The position numbers were made by a program, and so were the translations under genes. From the NCBI GenBank assembly GCA_025808875.1, contig CP075528.1, forward strand, positions 2,602,473-2,666,472: DNA of 64,000 nucleotides. The letters are read 5' to 3'. Position 1 is the first letter of the stretch. Each line of letters starts with the position of its first letter. Source of the stretch: Enhydrobacter sp. Its GTDB lineage: Bacteria; Pseudomonadota; Alphaproteobacteria; Reyranellales; Reyranellaceae. Shown piece by piece: positions 17,760 through 29,721 of the stretch. The notes below the pieces were generated by a model. That model ran no database searches. It saw only the letters and a program-made list of their open reading frames with translations, and had not been told where the DNA came from.

Positions 17760-17819
17760 GTGATATAGCTACGCGCCCTGCCGGCCGGCCGGCAAGGGTC
17801 TTTACGTGACGGAGTGCGG

Positions 17820-18845
17820 GTGAGCGGCGACATCGAAGATTTCCGCGGCCTCCTGGCCAAGGTGGGCAACGGGCAGAGCCTCGGCATCGACGAGGCCGAG
17901 CGGGCGTTCGACATCATGACGTCGGGCGACGCCACGCCGGCCCAGATGGGCGCCTTCCTGATGGGTCTGAAGGTACGCGGCGAAACCGCCGAGGAACTGG
18001 CGGGCGGCGCCCGCGTCCTGCGCGCCAAGGTCCAGCGCGTGCACGCGCCCGAGGGCGCCATCGACATCGTCGGCACCGGCGGCGACCATCACGGCACCTA
18101 CAACGTCTCGTCGTGCTCGGCGCTCGTCGTCGCCGGGGCCGGCGTGCCCGTCGCCAAGCACGGCAATCGCGCCTTCACCTCCAAGTCGGGCTCGGCCGAC
18201 GTGCTGGCCGCACTCGGCATCGGTCTCGAGCTGCCGATCGAGACACTGGAGAAGGCCCTGGTCGAGGCCGGCGTGTGCTTCCTGATGGCACCGCGCCATC
18301 ACAGCGCCATGCGCAACGTCGCCGGTCCACGCGTCGAGCTCGCCCCGTCACGCACGATCTTCAACCTCCTGGGGCCGATGTCGAATCCGGCGCTGGTCAA
18401 GCGCCAGCTGGTCGGTGTCTTCGACCGCCGTTGGCTGAAGCCGGTGGCGCAGGCACTCGGCCAGCTCGGTCTCGAACGTGCCCTGGTCGTGCATGGCCAG
18501 GACGGCATGGACGAACTGACGACGACGACGAAGAGCTGGGCGGCCTCACTGGAAAACGGCACGGTGAGCGAGATTGAGATCGCTCCGGAGGATGCTGGCG
18601 TGCCCCGCGCCACGCTCGGCGCCCTGAAAGGCGCCGACGCCGCGCACAACGCCGACGCGATCCTTAAGGTGCTGGGCGGCGAGAAAAACGCCTTTCGCGA
18701 CATCGTCCTGCTCAACAGCGGCGCGGCCCTCATGGTCGCCGGCCAGGCGAAGGATGTCGGTGAAGGCGCCAGGCTCGCCGCCGAATCGATCGACAGCGGC
18801 AAGGCGATGTCGGCACTGACGAAGCTCAAGAAGGTGTGCGCATGA
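17820..18845 (+). CDS. trpD: anthranilate phosphoribosyltransferase
   Basis: Second step of tryptophan synthesis: transfers phosphoribose from PRPP to anthranilate. It has 341 residues. The PRPP-binding motif is [13 protein letters not shown] and the anthranilate/PRPP site contains [31 protein letters not shown] and [10 protein letters not shown] are also conserved. The GTG at 17820 is chosen because GGAG lies five bases upstream; another in-frame GTG is two codons earlier. The stop overlaps the trpC start in ATGA. Confidence 0.95.
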   Translation: MSGDIEDFRGLLAKVGNGQSLGIDEAERAFDIMTSGDATPAQMGAFLMGLKVRGETAEELAGGARVLRAKVQRVHAPEGAIDIVGTGGDHHGTYNVSSCSALVVAGAGVPVAKHGNRAFTSKSGSADVLAALGIGLELPIETLEKALVEAGVCFLMAPRHHSAMRNVAGPRVELAPSRTIFNLLGPMSNPALVKRQLVGVFDRRWLKPVAQALGQLGLERALVVHGQDGMDELTTTTKSWAASLENGTVSEIEIAPEDAGVPRATLGALKGADAAHNADAILKVLGGEKNAFRDIVLLNSGAALMVAGQAKDVGEGARLAAESIDSGKAMSALTKLKKVCA

Positions 18846-19642
18846 GCGATACGCTGGCCCGTATCACGGCGGACACGGCAAGACACGTCGCTGCCTGCAA
18901 GGCCCGGCGGCCGGTCGTCGAGGTCGAGGCCGCGGCGAGGGCCGCCGACGCGCCGCGCGGTTTCGCCCGGGCGTTGAAGGCGGCGATCGCCGGCGGACAC
19001 TACGGCCTGATCGCCGAGATCAAGAAGGCATCGCCCAGCAAGGGCCTGATCCGACCGGACTTCGACCCGCCCTCCCTCGCCCGGGCCTATGAACGCGGGG
19101 GGGCGACATGCCTGTCGGTGCTGACCGACGAGCCCTATTTCCAGGGCAGGGATGAGTTCCTCGTGCAGGCGCGCGCCGCGACGAGGCTGCCGGTGCTGCG
19201 CAAGGACTTCATGATCGATCCCTACCAGATCGTCGAGGCGCGCGCGCTCGGCGCCGATTGCGTGCTTCTGATCATGGCCTGCCTCGACGACGCCGTTGCG
19301 GCTGAACTCGCGCGGCTTGCGCACCGTTGGGGCATGGACGTGCTCGTCGAGGTGCACGACGCACCAGAACTCGAGCGCGCGCTGAAGATCGAAAGCGATC
19401 TCGTGGGCGTCAACAATCGCAACCTCAAGACCCTGTCCGTCGATCTGGCGACGACAGAACAGCTCGCTCCGGGTGTGCCGAAGGATCGCGTGCTCGTGGC
19501 CGAAAGCGGCCTCGGCACCGCCGCCGACCTCGAACGCATGGCCAGGGTCGGCGCCTCGGCGTTCCTGATCGGCGAGAGCTTCATGCGCCAACCCGACGTC
19601 GAAAGCGCCGTGCGCACCCTCCTGACCAGGAAGGCAGAATGA
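18842..19642 (+). CDS. trpC: indole-3-glycerol phosphate synthase
   Basis: Fourth step of tryptophan synthesis: ring closure of carboxyphenylamino-deoxyribulose phosphate to indole-3-glycerol phosphate. It has 266 residues, a TIM barrel with an N-terminal extra helix. Family motifs are [16 protein letters not shown] (catalytic Lys), [21 protein letters not shown] (Lys), [11 protein letters not shown] and LVAESGLG (Glu). It is monofunctional, with no fused PRA isomerase. It overlaps trpD by four bases at its start and moaC by four bases at its end. Confidence 0.96.
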   Translation: MSDTLARITADTARHVAACKARRPVVEVEAAARAADAPRGFARALKAAIAGGHYGLIAEIKKASPSKGLIRPDFDPPSLARAYERGGATCLSVLTDEPYFQGRDEFLVQARAATRLPVLRKDFMIDPYQIVEARALGADCVLLIMACLDDAVAAELARLAHRWGMDVLVEVHDAPELERALKIESDLVGVNNRNLKTLSVDLATTEQLAPGVPKDRVLVAESGLGTAADLERMARVGASAFLIGESFMRQPDVESAVRTLLTRKAE

Positions 19643-20118
19643 GCAAGGACCTCACCCACTTCGACGCCGGCGGCAATGCCCGCATGGTCGATGTCGGCGG
19701 CAAGGAGGAAACCGAGCGCGTGGCCGTTGCCCGCGCCAGCGTCACCATGCAGCCGGCCACGCTGGCGCTGATCCGTGACCGCAAGGCCGCCAAGGGCGAC
19801 GTGCTGGTGGTCGCCCAATTGGCCGGCATTACCGCCGCCAAGAGGACCTCGGACCTCATTCCGCTCTGCCATCCGCTGGCGTTGTCGTCGGTCGACGTGA
19901 AGCTCGCGCTCGCCCCCGAGCGAAACGCCGTCGACATCGAGGCCACCTGCAAGATCAAGGGCCGCACCGGCGTTGAAATGGAAGCGCTGACGGCGGCGTC
20001 CGTCGCCGCCCTCACCGTCTACGACATGTGCAAGGCCGTCGACCGCGGCATGGTGATCGCCGACGTGAAGCTCATTCACAAGTCGGGCGGCAAGTCGGGG
20101 ACGTTCAATGCCTCCTGA
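19639..20118 (+). CDS. moaC: cyclic pyranopterin monophosphate synthase (MoaC)
   Basis: Molybdenum cofactor synthesis: converts the MoaA product to cyclic pyranopterin monophosphate. It has 159 residues, the normal length. Conserved motifs are [14 protein letters not shown] near the N terminus, [13 protein letters not shown], and [23 protein letters not shown] with the catalytic Lys downstream in the same helix region. It overlaps trpC by four bases and moeA by eleven. The trpC-moaC-moeA-lexA order is a known alphaproteobacterial arrangement. Confidence 0.96.
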   Translation: MSKDLTHFDAGGNARMVDVGGKEETERVAVARASVTMQPATLALIRDRKAAKGDVLVVAQLAGITAAKRTSDLIPLCHPLALSSVDVKLALAPERNAVDIEATCKIKGRTGVEMEALTAASVAALTVYDMCKAVDRGMVIADVKLIHKSGGKSGTFNAS

Positions 20119-21334
20119 CCTGTTGTCGGTCCGCGACGCGCATGCGCGCGTGATCGCCGCCTTCTCGCCGTTGCCGGCCGAGATGGTTTCGGTCGCCGAT
20201 GCCGCCGGACGCGCGCTCGCTGCGGCGCCGGCCGCGCGACTGGCGCAGCCGCCGGCCGATCTCTCGGCGATGGACGGCTATGCCGTACGAGCCGAGGACG
20301 TGCCGGCCGCTCCCACGACGCTGAAATTGGTCGGACAGGCACCCGCGGGGGGATCCTATGACCACGCCCTGCAACACGGCGAAACCGTGCGCATCTTCAC
20401 CGGCGGACCGTTGCCGATGGGCGCCGATTCGATCGTCATCCAGGAAGACACCGCGGCGGATGGCGACAAGATCACGATCCTCGAGGCACCACGCATCGGC
20501 CGCCACATCCGCAAGGCCGGGCTCGACTTCGCCGCCGGCGACCGGCCCCTGAAACCCGGCCGTCGCCTCACGACGCGCGATGTCGCCCTGGCCGCGGCGA
20601 TGAACGCGCCGTGGCTCCAGGTGCATCGCAAGCCGCGCGTCGCCATCCTCTCGACCGGCGACGAACTGGTGATGCCGGGTGAAGCGGTCGGCCGAAACCA
20701 GATCGTCTCGTCTTCGGGCATCGCCGTCGCCGCACTGGTGCGCGCCTGGGGCGGCGAGCCGACCCTGTTCGACATCGTGCGCGACGACGCAGCGTCAATT
20801 CGCGACCGCATCATCGCCGGAGCGCAGCACGACCTGCTCATCACCTTGGGCGGCGCCTCCGTCGGCGACCACGACCTCGTGCAGGAATCACTCGAGGCTC
20901 TCGGCTTCGCCATGGATTTCTGGCGCATCGCCATGCGGCCGGGGAAGCCGTTGATGTTCGCCGCCAGGGAGCGCGCCCGCGTGCTCGGGCTGCCCGGCAA
21001 TCCCGTGTCGACCATGGTCTGCGCGCTGCTCTTCGTGAGGCCGGCGCTGGAAAGGATGCTGGGACAGGCGGGCGACCTGCCGCCGACGCGCCCGGCGCGC
21101 CTCGCGGTCGATCTCGACAAGAACGACACGCGCGAGGACTACGTGCGCTCGAGGCTGGTGCGCACGGGCGATGGCGAACTCGAGGTGGAGCCGCACAAGG
21201 TACAGGACAGCTCCATGCTGTCGGTGCTCGCCTGGGCCGACGCCCTGATGGTCCGGCCGCCGCACGATCCGCCGCGGCAGGCCGGCGACGTCGTGCGGGT
21301 GATCGACCTCGCGCAGCCCGACGGCGTCTTCTAG
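20108..21334 (+). CDS. moeA: molybdopterin molybdenumtransferase (MoeA)
   Basis: Inserts molybdate into adenylylated molybdopterin, the last step of cofactor assembly. It has 408 residues. The N-terminal region holds [17 protein letters not shown], then the MoeA linker and beta-barrel domains; the MogA-like domain contains [27 protein letters not shown] and [12 protein letters not shown], all expected. The C-terminal domain (about 325-400) is present. It overlaps moaC by 11 bases and is followed by a hydrolase gene 10 bases downstream. Confidence 0.95.
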   Translation: MPPDLLSVRDAHARVIAAFSPLPAEMVSVADAAGRALAAAPAARLAQPPADLSAMDGYAVRAEDVPAAPTTLKLVGQAPAGGSYDHALQHGETVRIFTGGPLPMGADSIVIQEDTAADGDKITILEAPRIGRHIRKAGLDFAAGDRPLKPGRRLTTRDVALAAAMNAPWLQVHRKPRVAILSTGDELVMPGEAVGRNQIVSSSGIAVAALVRAWGGEPTLFDIVRDDAASIRDRIIAGAQHDLLITLGGASVGDHDLVQESLEALGFAMDFWRIAMRPGKPLMFAARERARVLGLPGNPVSTMVCALLFVRPALERMLGQAGDLPPTRPARLAVDLDKNDTREDYVRSRLVRTGDGELEVEPHKVQDSSMLSVLAWADALMVRPPHDPPRQAGDVVRVIDLAQPDGVF

Positions 21335-21344
21335 GACGGCGGCC

Positions 21345-22151
21345 ATGGCAGCGGCGGCATACCGCGTGGTGAGAGCCGAAAGGCCCGCCCGCTCATGGCT
21401 GGTGATGCTGCATGGCGCCACCCAGCATTGCGGCCTGTTCGACACCCAGGAAGCCCACTTCCGACGCGACCGGCATCTCCTCCTTGTCGATCTGCCCGGC
21501 CATGGTCGGTCGTCGCACCTGCCGGGACCCTATGGCCTCGTCGAATACGCGACCAGTGTCTCTCGAGCGCTCGACGAAGCGGGTGTGGGCGATGCCCATT
21601 TCTGGGGCACGCACACCGGCGCCGCCGTGGGGCTGCTGCTGGCGGCCGAAACGCCGCGAAAGTTTCGCTCGCTCGTCCTCGAGGGCGCCGTGCTGCCGGG
21701 CCGCGCCATGCCCTATGTCGCAAGCGCCTTCGCGCGCGCCGTCGATGTCACCAAACGACACGGTGTCGAGGCCGCCAAGCGCGACTGGTTCGAGACGGCG
21801 GCTTTCTTCGACGCCATCCGCGCCGATCCCGTTGCCTGCCGTTCGGAGCAACACGCGCGACTGCTCGGCGACTTCGCTGGCGGGCCCTGGATCGACACCG
21901 CCGTTCCCGCCACCGTGCCCGACCTCACCGGCCGACTGGGGACGTTCCCGATGCCGACCCTGCTGGTCAACGGTGAGCACGACCTCACCGATTTCCTGGC
22001 GACCGCGGACTTTCTCGCCAGTGCGCTGCCCGAAGCGCGACGCGCGACGATCGCGACGGCAGGCGCCTTTCCTCTGTGGGAACGGCCGCAACTGGTGAAT
22101 CCGCTGGTCGAAAGCTGGGTCAACCGGGTCGACGAAGCAGCCACGAAATAG
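21345..22151 (+). CDS. alpha/beta-hydrolase fold protein with altered catalytic residues
   Basis: A 268-residue alpha/beta-hydrolase fold protein. The oxyanion strand MLHGATQHCG and the VDLPGHGRSS loop are normal. At the nucleophile elbow, where GxSxG is expected, the sequence is GTHTG (residues 88-92), with His90 where Ser should be. The C-terminal motif that usually carries the catalytic His reads TAGAFPLWERP, with Ala241 at that place. The Asp loop (VNGEHDLTDF) is kept. So classical serine hydrolysis is unlikely; a different nucleophile or a non-catalytic or lyase-like role is possible. It follows moeA by 10 bases, which suggests co-transcription, but no molybdenum-related role is known. 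Confidence 0.8.
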   Translation: MAAAAYRVVRAERPARSWLVMLHGATQHCGLFDTQEAHFRRDRHLLLVDLPGHGRSSHLPGPYGLVEYATSVSRALDEAGVGDAHFWGTHTGAAVGLLLAAETPRKFRSLVLEGAVLPGRAMPYVASAFARAVDVTKRHGVEAAKRDWFETAAFFDAIRADPVACRSEQHARLLGDFAGGPWIDTAVPATVPDLTGRLGTFPMPTLLVNGEHDLTDFLATADFLASALPEARRATIATAGAFPLWERPQLVNPLVESWVNRVDEAATK

Positions 22152-22215
22152 CCGCCGGCCAGTCCGATTTTCGTTCTCCCTCGGCGGGTTCGATCCCCAC
22201 TATCCTTGGGAAAAC

Positions 22216-22244
22216 TTGACCTCGCGCCAGAACTAAACTAGAAC
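22216..22244 (+). promoter_or_regulatory. lexA promoter (sigma-70-like)
   Basis: TTGACC (22216-22221) and TAGAAC (22239-22244) with a 17-base spacer, about 58 bases before the lexA start. The -10 overlaps the second half of the LexA operator, as expected for autorepression. Confidence 0.75.
22230..22244. promoter_or_regulatory. LexA operator (SOS box), GAAC-N7-GAAC
   Basis: GAACTAAACTAGAAC is a direct repeat of GAAC separated by seven bases, equal to GTTC-N7-GTTC on the other strand, the established alphaproteobacterial SOS box. It lies inside the predicted lexA promoter and points to self-repression relieved by DNA damage. Confidence 0.82.
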
Positions 22245-22301
22245 ATGTGCCGGGTTTCGGGATTTGTTCCGAAATCTGGTAGGCGTTTCGGGGAGAAGAC
22301 G

Positions 22302-23045
22302 GTGCTAACCCGCAAGCAAAACGAACTGCTGCTGTTCATCAACAAGCGTCTCAATGATGGCGGCGTCTCGCCGTCGTTCGACGAGATGAAGGAGGCCCTT
22401 CGGCTGAAGTCGAAGTCCGGCATCCATCGCCTGATCACCGGCCTGGAGGAGCGTGGCTTCCTGCGCCGTCTGCCGCATCGAGCGCGCGCGCTGCAAGTCC
22501 TCAAGTTGCCCGAAGCGGCGGCCCTGCCGGCGGCCAACGTCACGCCCCTGCTCGATTCCCGGCGCGGAATGTCCGAATCGCGCGAAGGGTTCGTGCCCCA
22601 GGTCATCCGCGGCGAGCGCGTGCCGCTCGCCGGCGCCATCCAGGCGGCCAACGAGGCGCAGGCTCTCAGCCTGCCGCTCTACGGCCGCATCGCGGCAGGC
22701 ACCCCGATCGAGGCGCTGCGCGACAACTCGACGACAGTCGACGTGCCTGTGTCGCTGCTCGGCTCGGGCGCGCACTATTGTCTGGAAGTGCAGGGCGATT
22801 CGATGATCGAGGCCGGCATCCATGACGGCGACATTGCCATCATCAAGAGCGCCGACACGGCCGATACGGGCGAAATCGTCGTGGCGTTGATCGACGACAC
22901 CGAGGCGACCCTGAAGCGGTTGCGCCGCAAGGGCGCTTCGATCGCGCTCGAGCCCGCGAACCCGACCTACGAGACACGGATCTTCGGACCCGACCGGGTC
23001 AAGATTCAGGGACGGCTCGCCGGCCTGTATCGACGCTACAACTGA
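22302..23045 (+). CDS. lexA: SOS-response repressor LexA
   Basis: Transcriptional repressor of DNA damage genes that cleaves itself when RecA is activated. It has 247 residues. The N-terminal winged helix (about 1-70) contains [21 protein letters not shown] long linker (about 70-120) precedes the S24 peptidase domain. The cleavage site is Ala131-Gly132 in RIAAGTP, and the dyad is Ser166 in VQGDSM and Lys204 in ATLKRL. The GTG at 22302 has GGGAG six bases upstream and gives the family N terminus. An SOS box overlaps its promoter. It is the last gene of this plus-strand run, converging on comEC. Confidence 0.96.
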   Translation: MLTRKQNELLLFINKRLNDGGVSPSFDEMKEALRLKSKSGIHRLITGLEERGFLRRLPHRARALQVLKLPEAAALPAANVTPLLDSRRGMSESREGFVPQVIRGERVPLAGAIQAANEAQALSLPLYGRIAAGTPIEALRDNSTTVDVPVSLLGSGAHYCLEVQGDSMIEAGIHDGDIAIIKSADTADTGEIVVALIDDTEATLKRLRRKGASIALEPANPTYETRIFGPDRVKIQGRLAGLYRRYN

Positions 23046-23084
23046 TCCCGAAGCGCGACCGAAAAGTCGATAGCGGCGACAGTC

Positions 23085-25244
23085 TCAGGTGCCGGGCGCC
23101 TTCAGTGGTATCGCCCGACGGGAGGGACTGTTCGGCACCCACGGGCGATCGCCACGCTGCGCACTCGCCGTCTCGCGCCGAAGCCCCTGCTCGGTGAGCC
23201 AGATGGCCTGAGCGCCTTCGCGCCAGGCGTCGCGTCGGTCGAGGATCAACCGCGGTCCGTGGCATCGGCCATGCGCGTCGACCGTCGCCAGAACGATGTC
23301 GGCGGCGGCGCAGGCCTCGGCCAGGCGTCGTTGGTCGCTCACCATCGCCACCCGCCAGGGTCCCTTGCGCCAGCGGCACAGATCGGCCGACGTACACCCC
23401 AGGCCGCGTGTCCGCTCGTCGCCGGTGGCCAACCATTTTCGCGCCCCCTCCTGCCCCACACGGCGCGCCCAAGCGTCGGTGACGAAGCGGTCGCTTCGCG
23501 CCGAGACGATGTGCACGCCCTTGTCGTCATGCAGGCCCAGCACGCGACCGTCCTCGCTCATCAGCAGGTCGGGGGCCGGCCCCGATCCGAGCATCAATCC
23601 GGCGACGATGACCGGCACGCCGGCGAACCGCCAGCGACGACGCCACAGGCAAAGCCACAGCCCGCCCAAGGTGAACAGCCACAGGCTTGCTCCCGGCAGC
23701 GACGGCACCAGGTTCGCCGCGTGCGGCCAGGCCGAGACGCTCTTGGCAAGGCCGCCCAGCAGATCGATCCCCCACCCCATGGGTGCGAGCGCCACCGCTT
23801 CGAGTCCGAGCGGCATCAGGAGCATGGCCAGAAGACCGAACGGCATGATCCAGAACCCGGTGAGCGGCACGCCGACGAGATTCGCGGCGATGCCCAGCAG
23901 CGGCACACGATTGAAGTGATAGGCGGCGAAGGCGCCGGTCGCCGTCGAGGCGATCAGGGTGGTCAGCAGGGTCGCGCCCACGACCGCCATCAGCTTCCAC
24001 AACCAGCGTCGACGAACGAGTTCGGTGCGCTCATGCAGCCGCCGCCGCCAGCCGCCGGTCACTTCCCAGGCGGCAATGAGGGCGATCACTGCGGAGAAAG
24101 ACATCTGGAAGGACGCACCGGTCAGCGCCTCCGGGGTCACCGCGAGCACGATCACGGCCGCCCAGGCAACCAGGCGCAGCGACAGCGCCGTGCGGTCGAG
24201 CAGCACCGCCAGCAGGGCGAAGGCCGCCATCGTGCAGGCCCGTTGCGCCGATACGGGGGCGCCGGCAAGCGCGGTGTAGAAAAGCGCTGCCAGCAAACCC
24301 AGCACGGCGGCGATCTTCTTGGCATCGACGCGCAGCGCCAGCGGCGGGATCAGCGCAATGCCGTAGCGAACGAATCCCATGACCAGACCGAGCACGAAGA
24401 CGATGTGCAGACCCGAAATGGCGAGGATGTGCGCCATGCCCGAATCGCGCATCGCCTGCACCACCTCCCGGTCGATCGCGCTCTGCTCACCCGTCAGCAG
24501 GGCGGCCGCCACGCCGCCCGCCGGTCCCGGCACGGCCTCGAGAATCCGCCGGGTGACCTCGGCGCGCAGCGCGCTCACGCTCCGGCGCAAGCCCTCGGCC
24601 TCGCCGCGCTCGATCACCGCCGCGGGTGCAAGGGCATATCCGACGGCGCCGAGTTGCTGGTACCAGGCGACGCGCTGGAAATCGAAGGCACCCGGCATGG
24701 CCGGCCCGGCCGGCGGCGACAGATTGGCCAGCACCAGCAGCCGGTCGCCAATGGCGATCGGCGGGCTCCCCCGAATCAGCGAGACACGGACCTTGGCCGG
24801 CGTCGCCTCGACCGGCGGCACGCCCCTGCCCTTGAGTCGGACCGACTCGAGGACGACGCGCACGCCGTCGGGCAGGCGCTGGATGTCGGCGATGCGCCCC
24901 TCGACATTGACGCTGAACAGCGGCCGGGCGAGCGTCGGCGCCGCCACTTCGGCAGTCCGCCACGTCATCAATGCAAAGCCGGCGGACGCCGCGAGCAGGC
25001 CGATGCTCAGCGCTCGCGCGTAGCTGCCGGCCGGCGTCAGGACGAGAACGGCCAGCGATCCGGCCATCAAGACGGGGCCAAGCCAGAGCGCGGGCTCGCT
25101 GGGCAGCTCGAAGTAGATCGCGATGCCGAGCCCGAGCGCCACCGGCAGCCAGAGCAGCCAACGGCCGCGCTCGGCGTCGAGCTGGCCGAGCACCCAGGCG
25201 CGCAATGCGATCGCGCTCACGGCGTTGTTTGACAGGCCGAGCAC
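23085..25244 (-). CDS. comEC: ComEC/Rec2-family DNA uptake channel protein
   Basis: Inner membrane protein of 719 residues related to ComEC/Rec2, which moves single-stranded DNA into the cytoplasm during transformation. An N-terminal DUF4131-like region with short membrane helices (about 25-180) precedes the competence core, which has [20 protein letters not shown] and [17 protein letters not shown]. The C-terminal part (about 560-719) sits where the metallo-beta-lactamase domain would be but shows no HxHxDH metal motif, so that domain is degenerate here, as in several alphaproteobacterial members. The start appears to be GTG; another start nearby cannot be excluded. It is divergent from gltX. 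Confidence 0.9.
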   Translation of the reverse strand: MLGLSNNAVSAIALRAWVLGQLDAERGRWLLWLPVALGLGIAIYFELPSEPALWLGPVLMAGSLAVLVLTPAGSYARALSIGLLAASAGFALMTWRTAEVAAPTLARPLFSVNVEGRIADIQRLPDGVRVVLESVRLKGRGVPPVEATPAKVRVSLIRGSPPIAIGDRLLVLANLSPPAGPAMPGAFDFQRVAWYQQLGAVGYALAPAAVIERGEAEGLRRSVSALRAEVTRRILEAVPGPAGGVAAALLTGEQSAIDREVVQAMRDSGMAHILAISGLHIVFVLGLVMGFVRYGIALIPPLALRVDAKKIAAVLGLLAALFYTALAGAPVSAQRACTMAAFALLAVLLDRTALSLRLVAWAAVIVLAVTPEALTGASFQMSFSAVIALIAAWEVTGGWRRRLHERTELVRRRWLWKLMAVVGATLLTTLIASTATGAFAAYHFNRVPLLGIAANLVGVPLTGFWIMPFGLLAMLLMPLGLEAVALAPMGWGIDLLGGLAKSVSAWPHAANLVPSLPGASLWLFTLGGLWLCLWRRRWRFAGVPVIVAGLMLGSGPAPDLLMSEDGRVLGLHDDKGVHIVSARSDRFVTDAWARRVGQEGARKWLATGDERTRGLGCTSADLCRWRKGPWRVAMVSDQRRLAEACAAADIVLATVDAHGRCHGPRLILDRRDAWREGAQAIWLTEQGLRRETASAQRGDRPWVPNSPSRRAIPLKAPGT

Positions 25245-25307
25245 GCTCCCCTACCTACGGCGCGCTTTTCCAGCCGCCCTTCGGTTTCCTTCACGCCCTT
25301 CCCGCAA

Positions 25308-26714
25308 ATGACTGTCGTCACCCGCTTCGCCCCCTCGCCGACCGGCTTCCTTCACATCGGCGGGGCCCGCACGGCGCTCTTCAACTGGTTGTTCTCCCGC
25401 CACCACGGCGGAAAGTTCCTGCTGCGTATCGAGGATACCGACCGCGCGCGTTCAACGCAGCCTGCAATCGACGCCATTCTGGACGGCCTGTCCTGGCTCG
25501 GTCTGCAGTGGGACGGCGACGTGACCTATCAGTTCTCGCGCGCGGCGCGGCATGCCGAGGTGGCGCGCCAGATGCTGGCGACCGGCAATGCCTACCATTG
25601 CTACGCCTCGCCGCAGGAGCTCGAGGAGATGCGCACGACACAGAAAGCCGCGGGCAAGCCGATGCGCTATGACGGGCGCTGGCGTGACCGCGATCCCCGA
25701 GACGCGCCGGCCGGCGTTGCTCCGGTCATCCGCCTCAAGGCACCGCAAAGCGGCCAAACCGTGATCCAGGACGCGGTGCAGGGCGAGGTGACGGTCGACA
25801 ACGCGCAGCTCGACGACATGATCCTGCTGCGCGCCGACGGCACGCCGACCTACATGCTCGCCGTGGTGGTCGACGACCACGACATGGGGGTGACGCATGT
25901 GATTCGCGGCGACGACCACCTGAACAACGCCTTCCGCCAACTTCAGATTATCCGCGCCATGGGCTGGCCCGTCCCCGTCTACGCCCACATCCCGCTGATC
26001 CATGGACCGGACGGCGCCAAGCTCAGCAAACGCCACGGTGCCCTGGGCGTCGACGCCTATCGCGACATGGGATTCCTGCCCGCCGCGTTGCGTAACTACC
26101 TGCTGCGCCTCGGCTGGGGCCATGGCGACGACGAGATCATCTCGACCGAGCAGGCAATCCAGTGGTTCGACCTTGCAGGTGTCGGCCGCTCGGCGTCGCG
26201 TTTCGACCTGGCCAAGCTCACCAACCTCAATGCCCGCTACCTGCGCGAGACGCCCGATGACGAACTGGTGCCGCTCGTGCTGCCGCGCGTCGAGGCGAGG
26301 CTCGGCACGCCGGTCGATCCCGCCGGGCGCGAGCGGATCGTGCGCGGCCTCGACGGCGTAAAGCAGCGCTCGCGCACGCTCGTCGAGCTGGCCGACAATC
26401 TCGTCTTCTACGCCCGCACCGGCGCGCCACCGATCGCAGATGACAAAGCCCGTGCGCAACTTACCGCCGACGCGAAAGCCTTGCTCGCGCGGCTCGCTCC
26501 GGCCCTCGAGGCCGAGGCCTCCCGCTGGAACGAGAAGCAGATCGAGGAGGCGGTTCGCCGCTTCGCCGAGGACCAGGGCGCCAAGCTCGGCCAGGTCGCC
26601 CAGCCGCTGCGCGTGGCGTTGACCGGCTCGACCGTCTCGCCCGGCATCTTCGAGGTGCTGGCGATTCTGGGCCCCGACGAAAGCCGCCGCAGATTGCTCG
26701 CCGCCGGCGGATAG
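25308..26714 (+). CDS. gltX: glutamate--tRNA ligase
   Basis: Charges tRNA-Glu (and possibly tRNA-Gln, for amidation by GatCAB) with glutamate in the cytoplasm. It has 468 residues. Class I signature HIGG at 16-19 ([16 protein letters not shown]) and KLSKRHG at 238-244. The C-terminal anticodon-binding domain (about 330-468) is present with [18 protein letters not shown] and a final [18 protein letters not shown]. It is divergent from comEC (63-base gap) and is followed by a DMT transporter 34 bases downstream. Confidence 0.96.
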   Translation: MTVVTRFAPSPTGFLHIGGARTALFNWLFSRHHGGKFLLRIEDTDRARSTQPAIDAILDGLSWLGLQWDGDVTYQFSRAARHAEVARQMLATGNAYHCYASPQELEEMRTTQKAAGKPMRYDGRWRDRDPRDAPAGVAPVIRLKAPQSGQTVIQDAVQGEVTVDNAQLDDMILLRADGTPTYMLAVVVDDHDMGVTHVIRGDDHLNNAFRQLQIIRAMGWPVPVYAHIPLIHGPDGAKLSKRHGALGVDAYRDMGFLPAALRNYLLRLGWGHGDDEIISTEQAIQWFDLAGVGRSASRFDLAKLTNLNARYLRETPDDELVPLVLPRVEARLGTPVDPAGRERIVRGLDGVKQRSRTLVELADNLVFYARTGAPPIADDKARAQLTADAKALLARLAPALEAEASRWNEKQIEEAVRRFAEDQGAKLGQVAQPLRVALTGSTVSPGIFEVLAILGPDESRRRLLAAGG

Positions 26715-26748
26715 AACGACCGGCGTTCGACGCGGCATCCATTGCCGC

Positions 26749-27648
26749 ATGGTCGCTCGCGTCTGGATCTGGCTGGTATCGCTTTCCGTCCTGTGGGGCG
26801 GCTCATTCTTCTTCGCCAAGGTGGCTCTCGCCGAACTCGCGCCGCTCACCGTGGTGTTCGGCCGCGTGGCATTGGCGGCGATCGCCTTGCAGCTCGCCCG
26901 ACTGTTGCTGCGGGAAGTCGGCCCACGCGCCGCACCGTGGCGTGCATTCCTCGCCATGGGATTGCTGAACAACGTGATTCCCTTCGCCCTGATCTTCTGG
27001 GGCCAGACCCATATTGCGGCCGGGCTCGCCTCGATCCTCAACGCGACGACGCCGCTCTTCACGCTCGTCGTGGCGCATCTGCTGACGCATGACGAAAAGA
27101 TGAACGTCCGCAAGACCGTTGCCGCTCTCGCTGGCCTGCTCGGTGTCGCCATGCTGATCGGCCCCGACGCGCTGGCCGGTGCCGTCGCCGATGTCTGGGG
27201 CCAGATCGCCTGCCTGGCCGCCGCCCTGTCCTATGCATTCGCCGGCGTCTACGGCCGCCGCTTCGCGGCGATGGGCGTGCCGCCCCTCGATGTCGCCGCC
27301 GGTCAGGTCACGGCAAGCGCCATGTTGATTCTGCCGATCATGCTGCTGGTCGACCAACCCTGGACTCTGCCCGTCGTTCCGACCGCGGCGACACTCTCGG
27401 CGCTCGCGGCACTTGCGTTGTTGTCGACGGCACTCGCCTACCTGCTCTACTTCCACATCCTCGCCGAGGCGGGCGCGACCCGGCTGCTGCTGGTGACGTT
27501 CCTGATCCCGGTAACGGCGATCCTGCTGGGCTGGCTCGTGCTCGGCGAACGGCTGGAGCCGCGCCACGGCGCCGGCATGACCCTGATCGGCGGCGGCATG
27601 GTCCTCGTCGGCAGCCGTTCGTCGGGCCGCCGGCCGCCCGCGAAATAG
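26749..27648 (+). CDS. EamA/DMT superfamily transporter
   Basis: A 299-residue inner membrane protein with about ten membrane helices in two EamA repeats. The first repeat starts [18 protein letters not shown] and contains [18 protein letters not shown] and [19 protein letters not shown]; the second contains [15 protein letters not shown] and ends [22 protein letters not shown], all typical. Probably a metabolite exporter. It lies 34 bases after gltX on the same strand, and the next gene, gltA, has its own likely promoter. Confidence 0.88.
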   Translation: MVARVWIWLVSLSVLWGGSFFFAKVALAELAPLTVVFGRVALAAIALQLARLLLREVGPRAAPWRAFLAMGLLNNVIPFALIFWGQTHIAAGLASILNATTPLFTLVVAHLLTHDEKMNVRKTVAALAGLLGVAMLIGPDALAGAVADVWGQIACLAAALSYAFAGVYGRRFAAMGVPPLDVAAGQVTASAMLILPIMLLVDQPWTLPVVPTAATLSALAALALLSTALAYLLYFHILAEAGATRLLLVTFLIPVTAILLGWLVLGERLEPRHGAGMTLIGGGMVLVGSRSSGRRPPAK

Positions 27649-27664
27649 CGGTCGGGCGCCACAA

Positions 27665-27693
27665 TTGCGCCTGCGGGACGGGCTTGTTAGGTT
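27665..27693 (+). promoter_or_regulatory. possible gltA promoter
   Basis: TTGCGC (27665-27670) and TAGGTT (27688-27693) are 17 bases apart, about 73 bases before the gltA ATG. The match to sigma-70 elements is moderate. Confidence 0.4.
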
Positions 27694-27766
27694 GCCGCCG
27701 AACCTGGCCGGACGGCCATTCCGCTTGGCATCCCGCCCCCGCACCATCGAGCCTGACGAGTTCCCA

Positions 27767-29065
<1,299 letters not shown>

Positions 29066-29095
29066 GGCGGCGCGCTCGGCAGAAACGGCAGGAAC

Positions 29096-29299
29096 ATGGC
29101 ACGCTCCTCGTCGCGCGGATCGCATCGAATGTCGACCTCGGCGGTGTCGCTCAGGCGGAAGCCGATGCCGCGCGTCGTACGGCTGGGGCGCCCGGCCAAC
29201 GACAATTTCCGCGGTCCCGGGCGGCGTGCCCGGATGGTGCTCGGCGCGGTGACGCTGGGTTTGCTCGTCTTGCTCGCCTACGGAACGCTGGCGCCGTAG
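29096..29299 (+). CDS. small hypothetical membrane protein
   Basis: A 67-residue open frame just after gltA. The N-terminal half is basic and Ser-rich (alternative start at Met12), the middle has RLGRPANDNFRGPGRRAR, and a single hydrophobic helix, MVLGAVTLGLLVLLAYGTLA, ends the protein. This layout of a basic stretch and a C-terminal helix suggests a tail-anchored or single-pass membrane protein. An AGGA lies only two bases before the first ATG. It converges on gloA with four bases between the stops. The coding status is likely but not proven. Confidence 0.5.
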   Translation: MARSSSRGSHRMSTSAVSLRRKPMPRVVRLGRPANDNFRGPGRRARMVLGAVTLGLLVLLAYGTLAP

Positions 29300-29303
29300 G
29301 CGC

Positions 29304-29711
<408 letters not shown>

Positions 29712-29721
29712 CTTCCCTTCC

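Noticed and set aside
22180..22210. GGTTCGATCCCC resembling a tRNA T-arm before lexA
   Set aside because: The flanking bases do not form a five-base stem, and no D-arm, anticodon arm or acceptor stem can be found.
29180..29230. Possible tmRNA tag frame encoding ANDNF
   Set aside because: It sits inside a longer frame with no tRNA-like acceptor domain or two-piece tmRNA structure around it.
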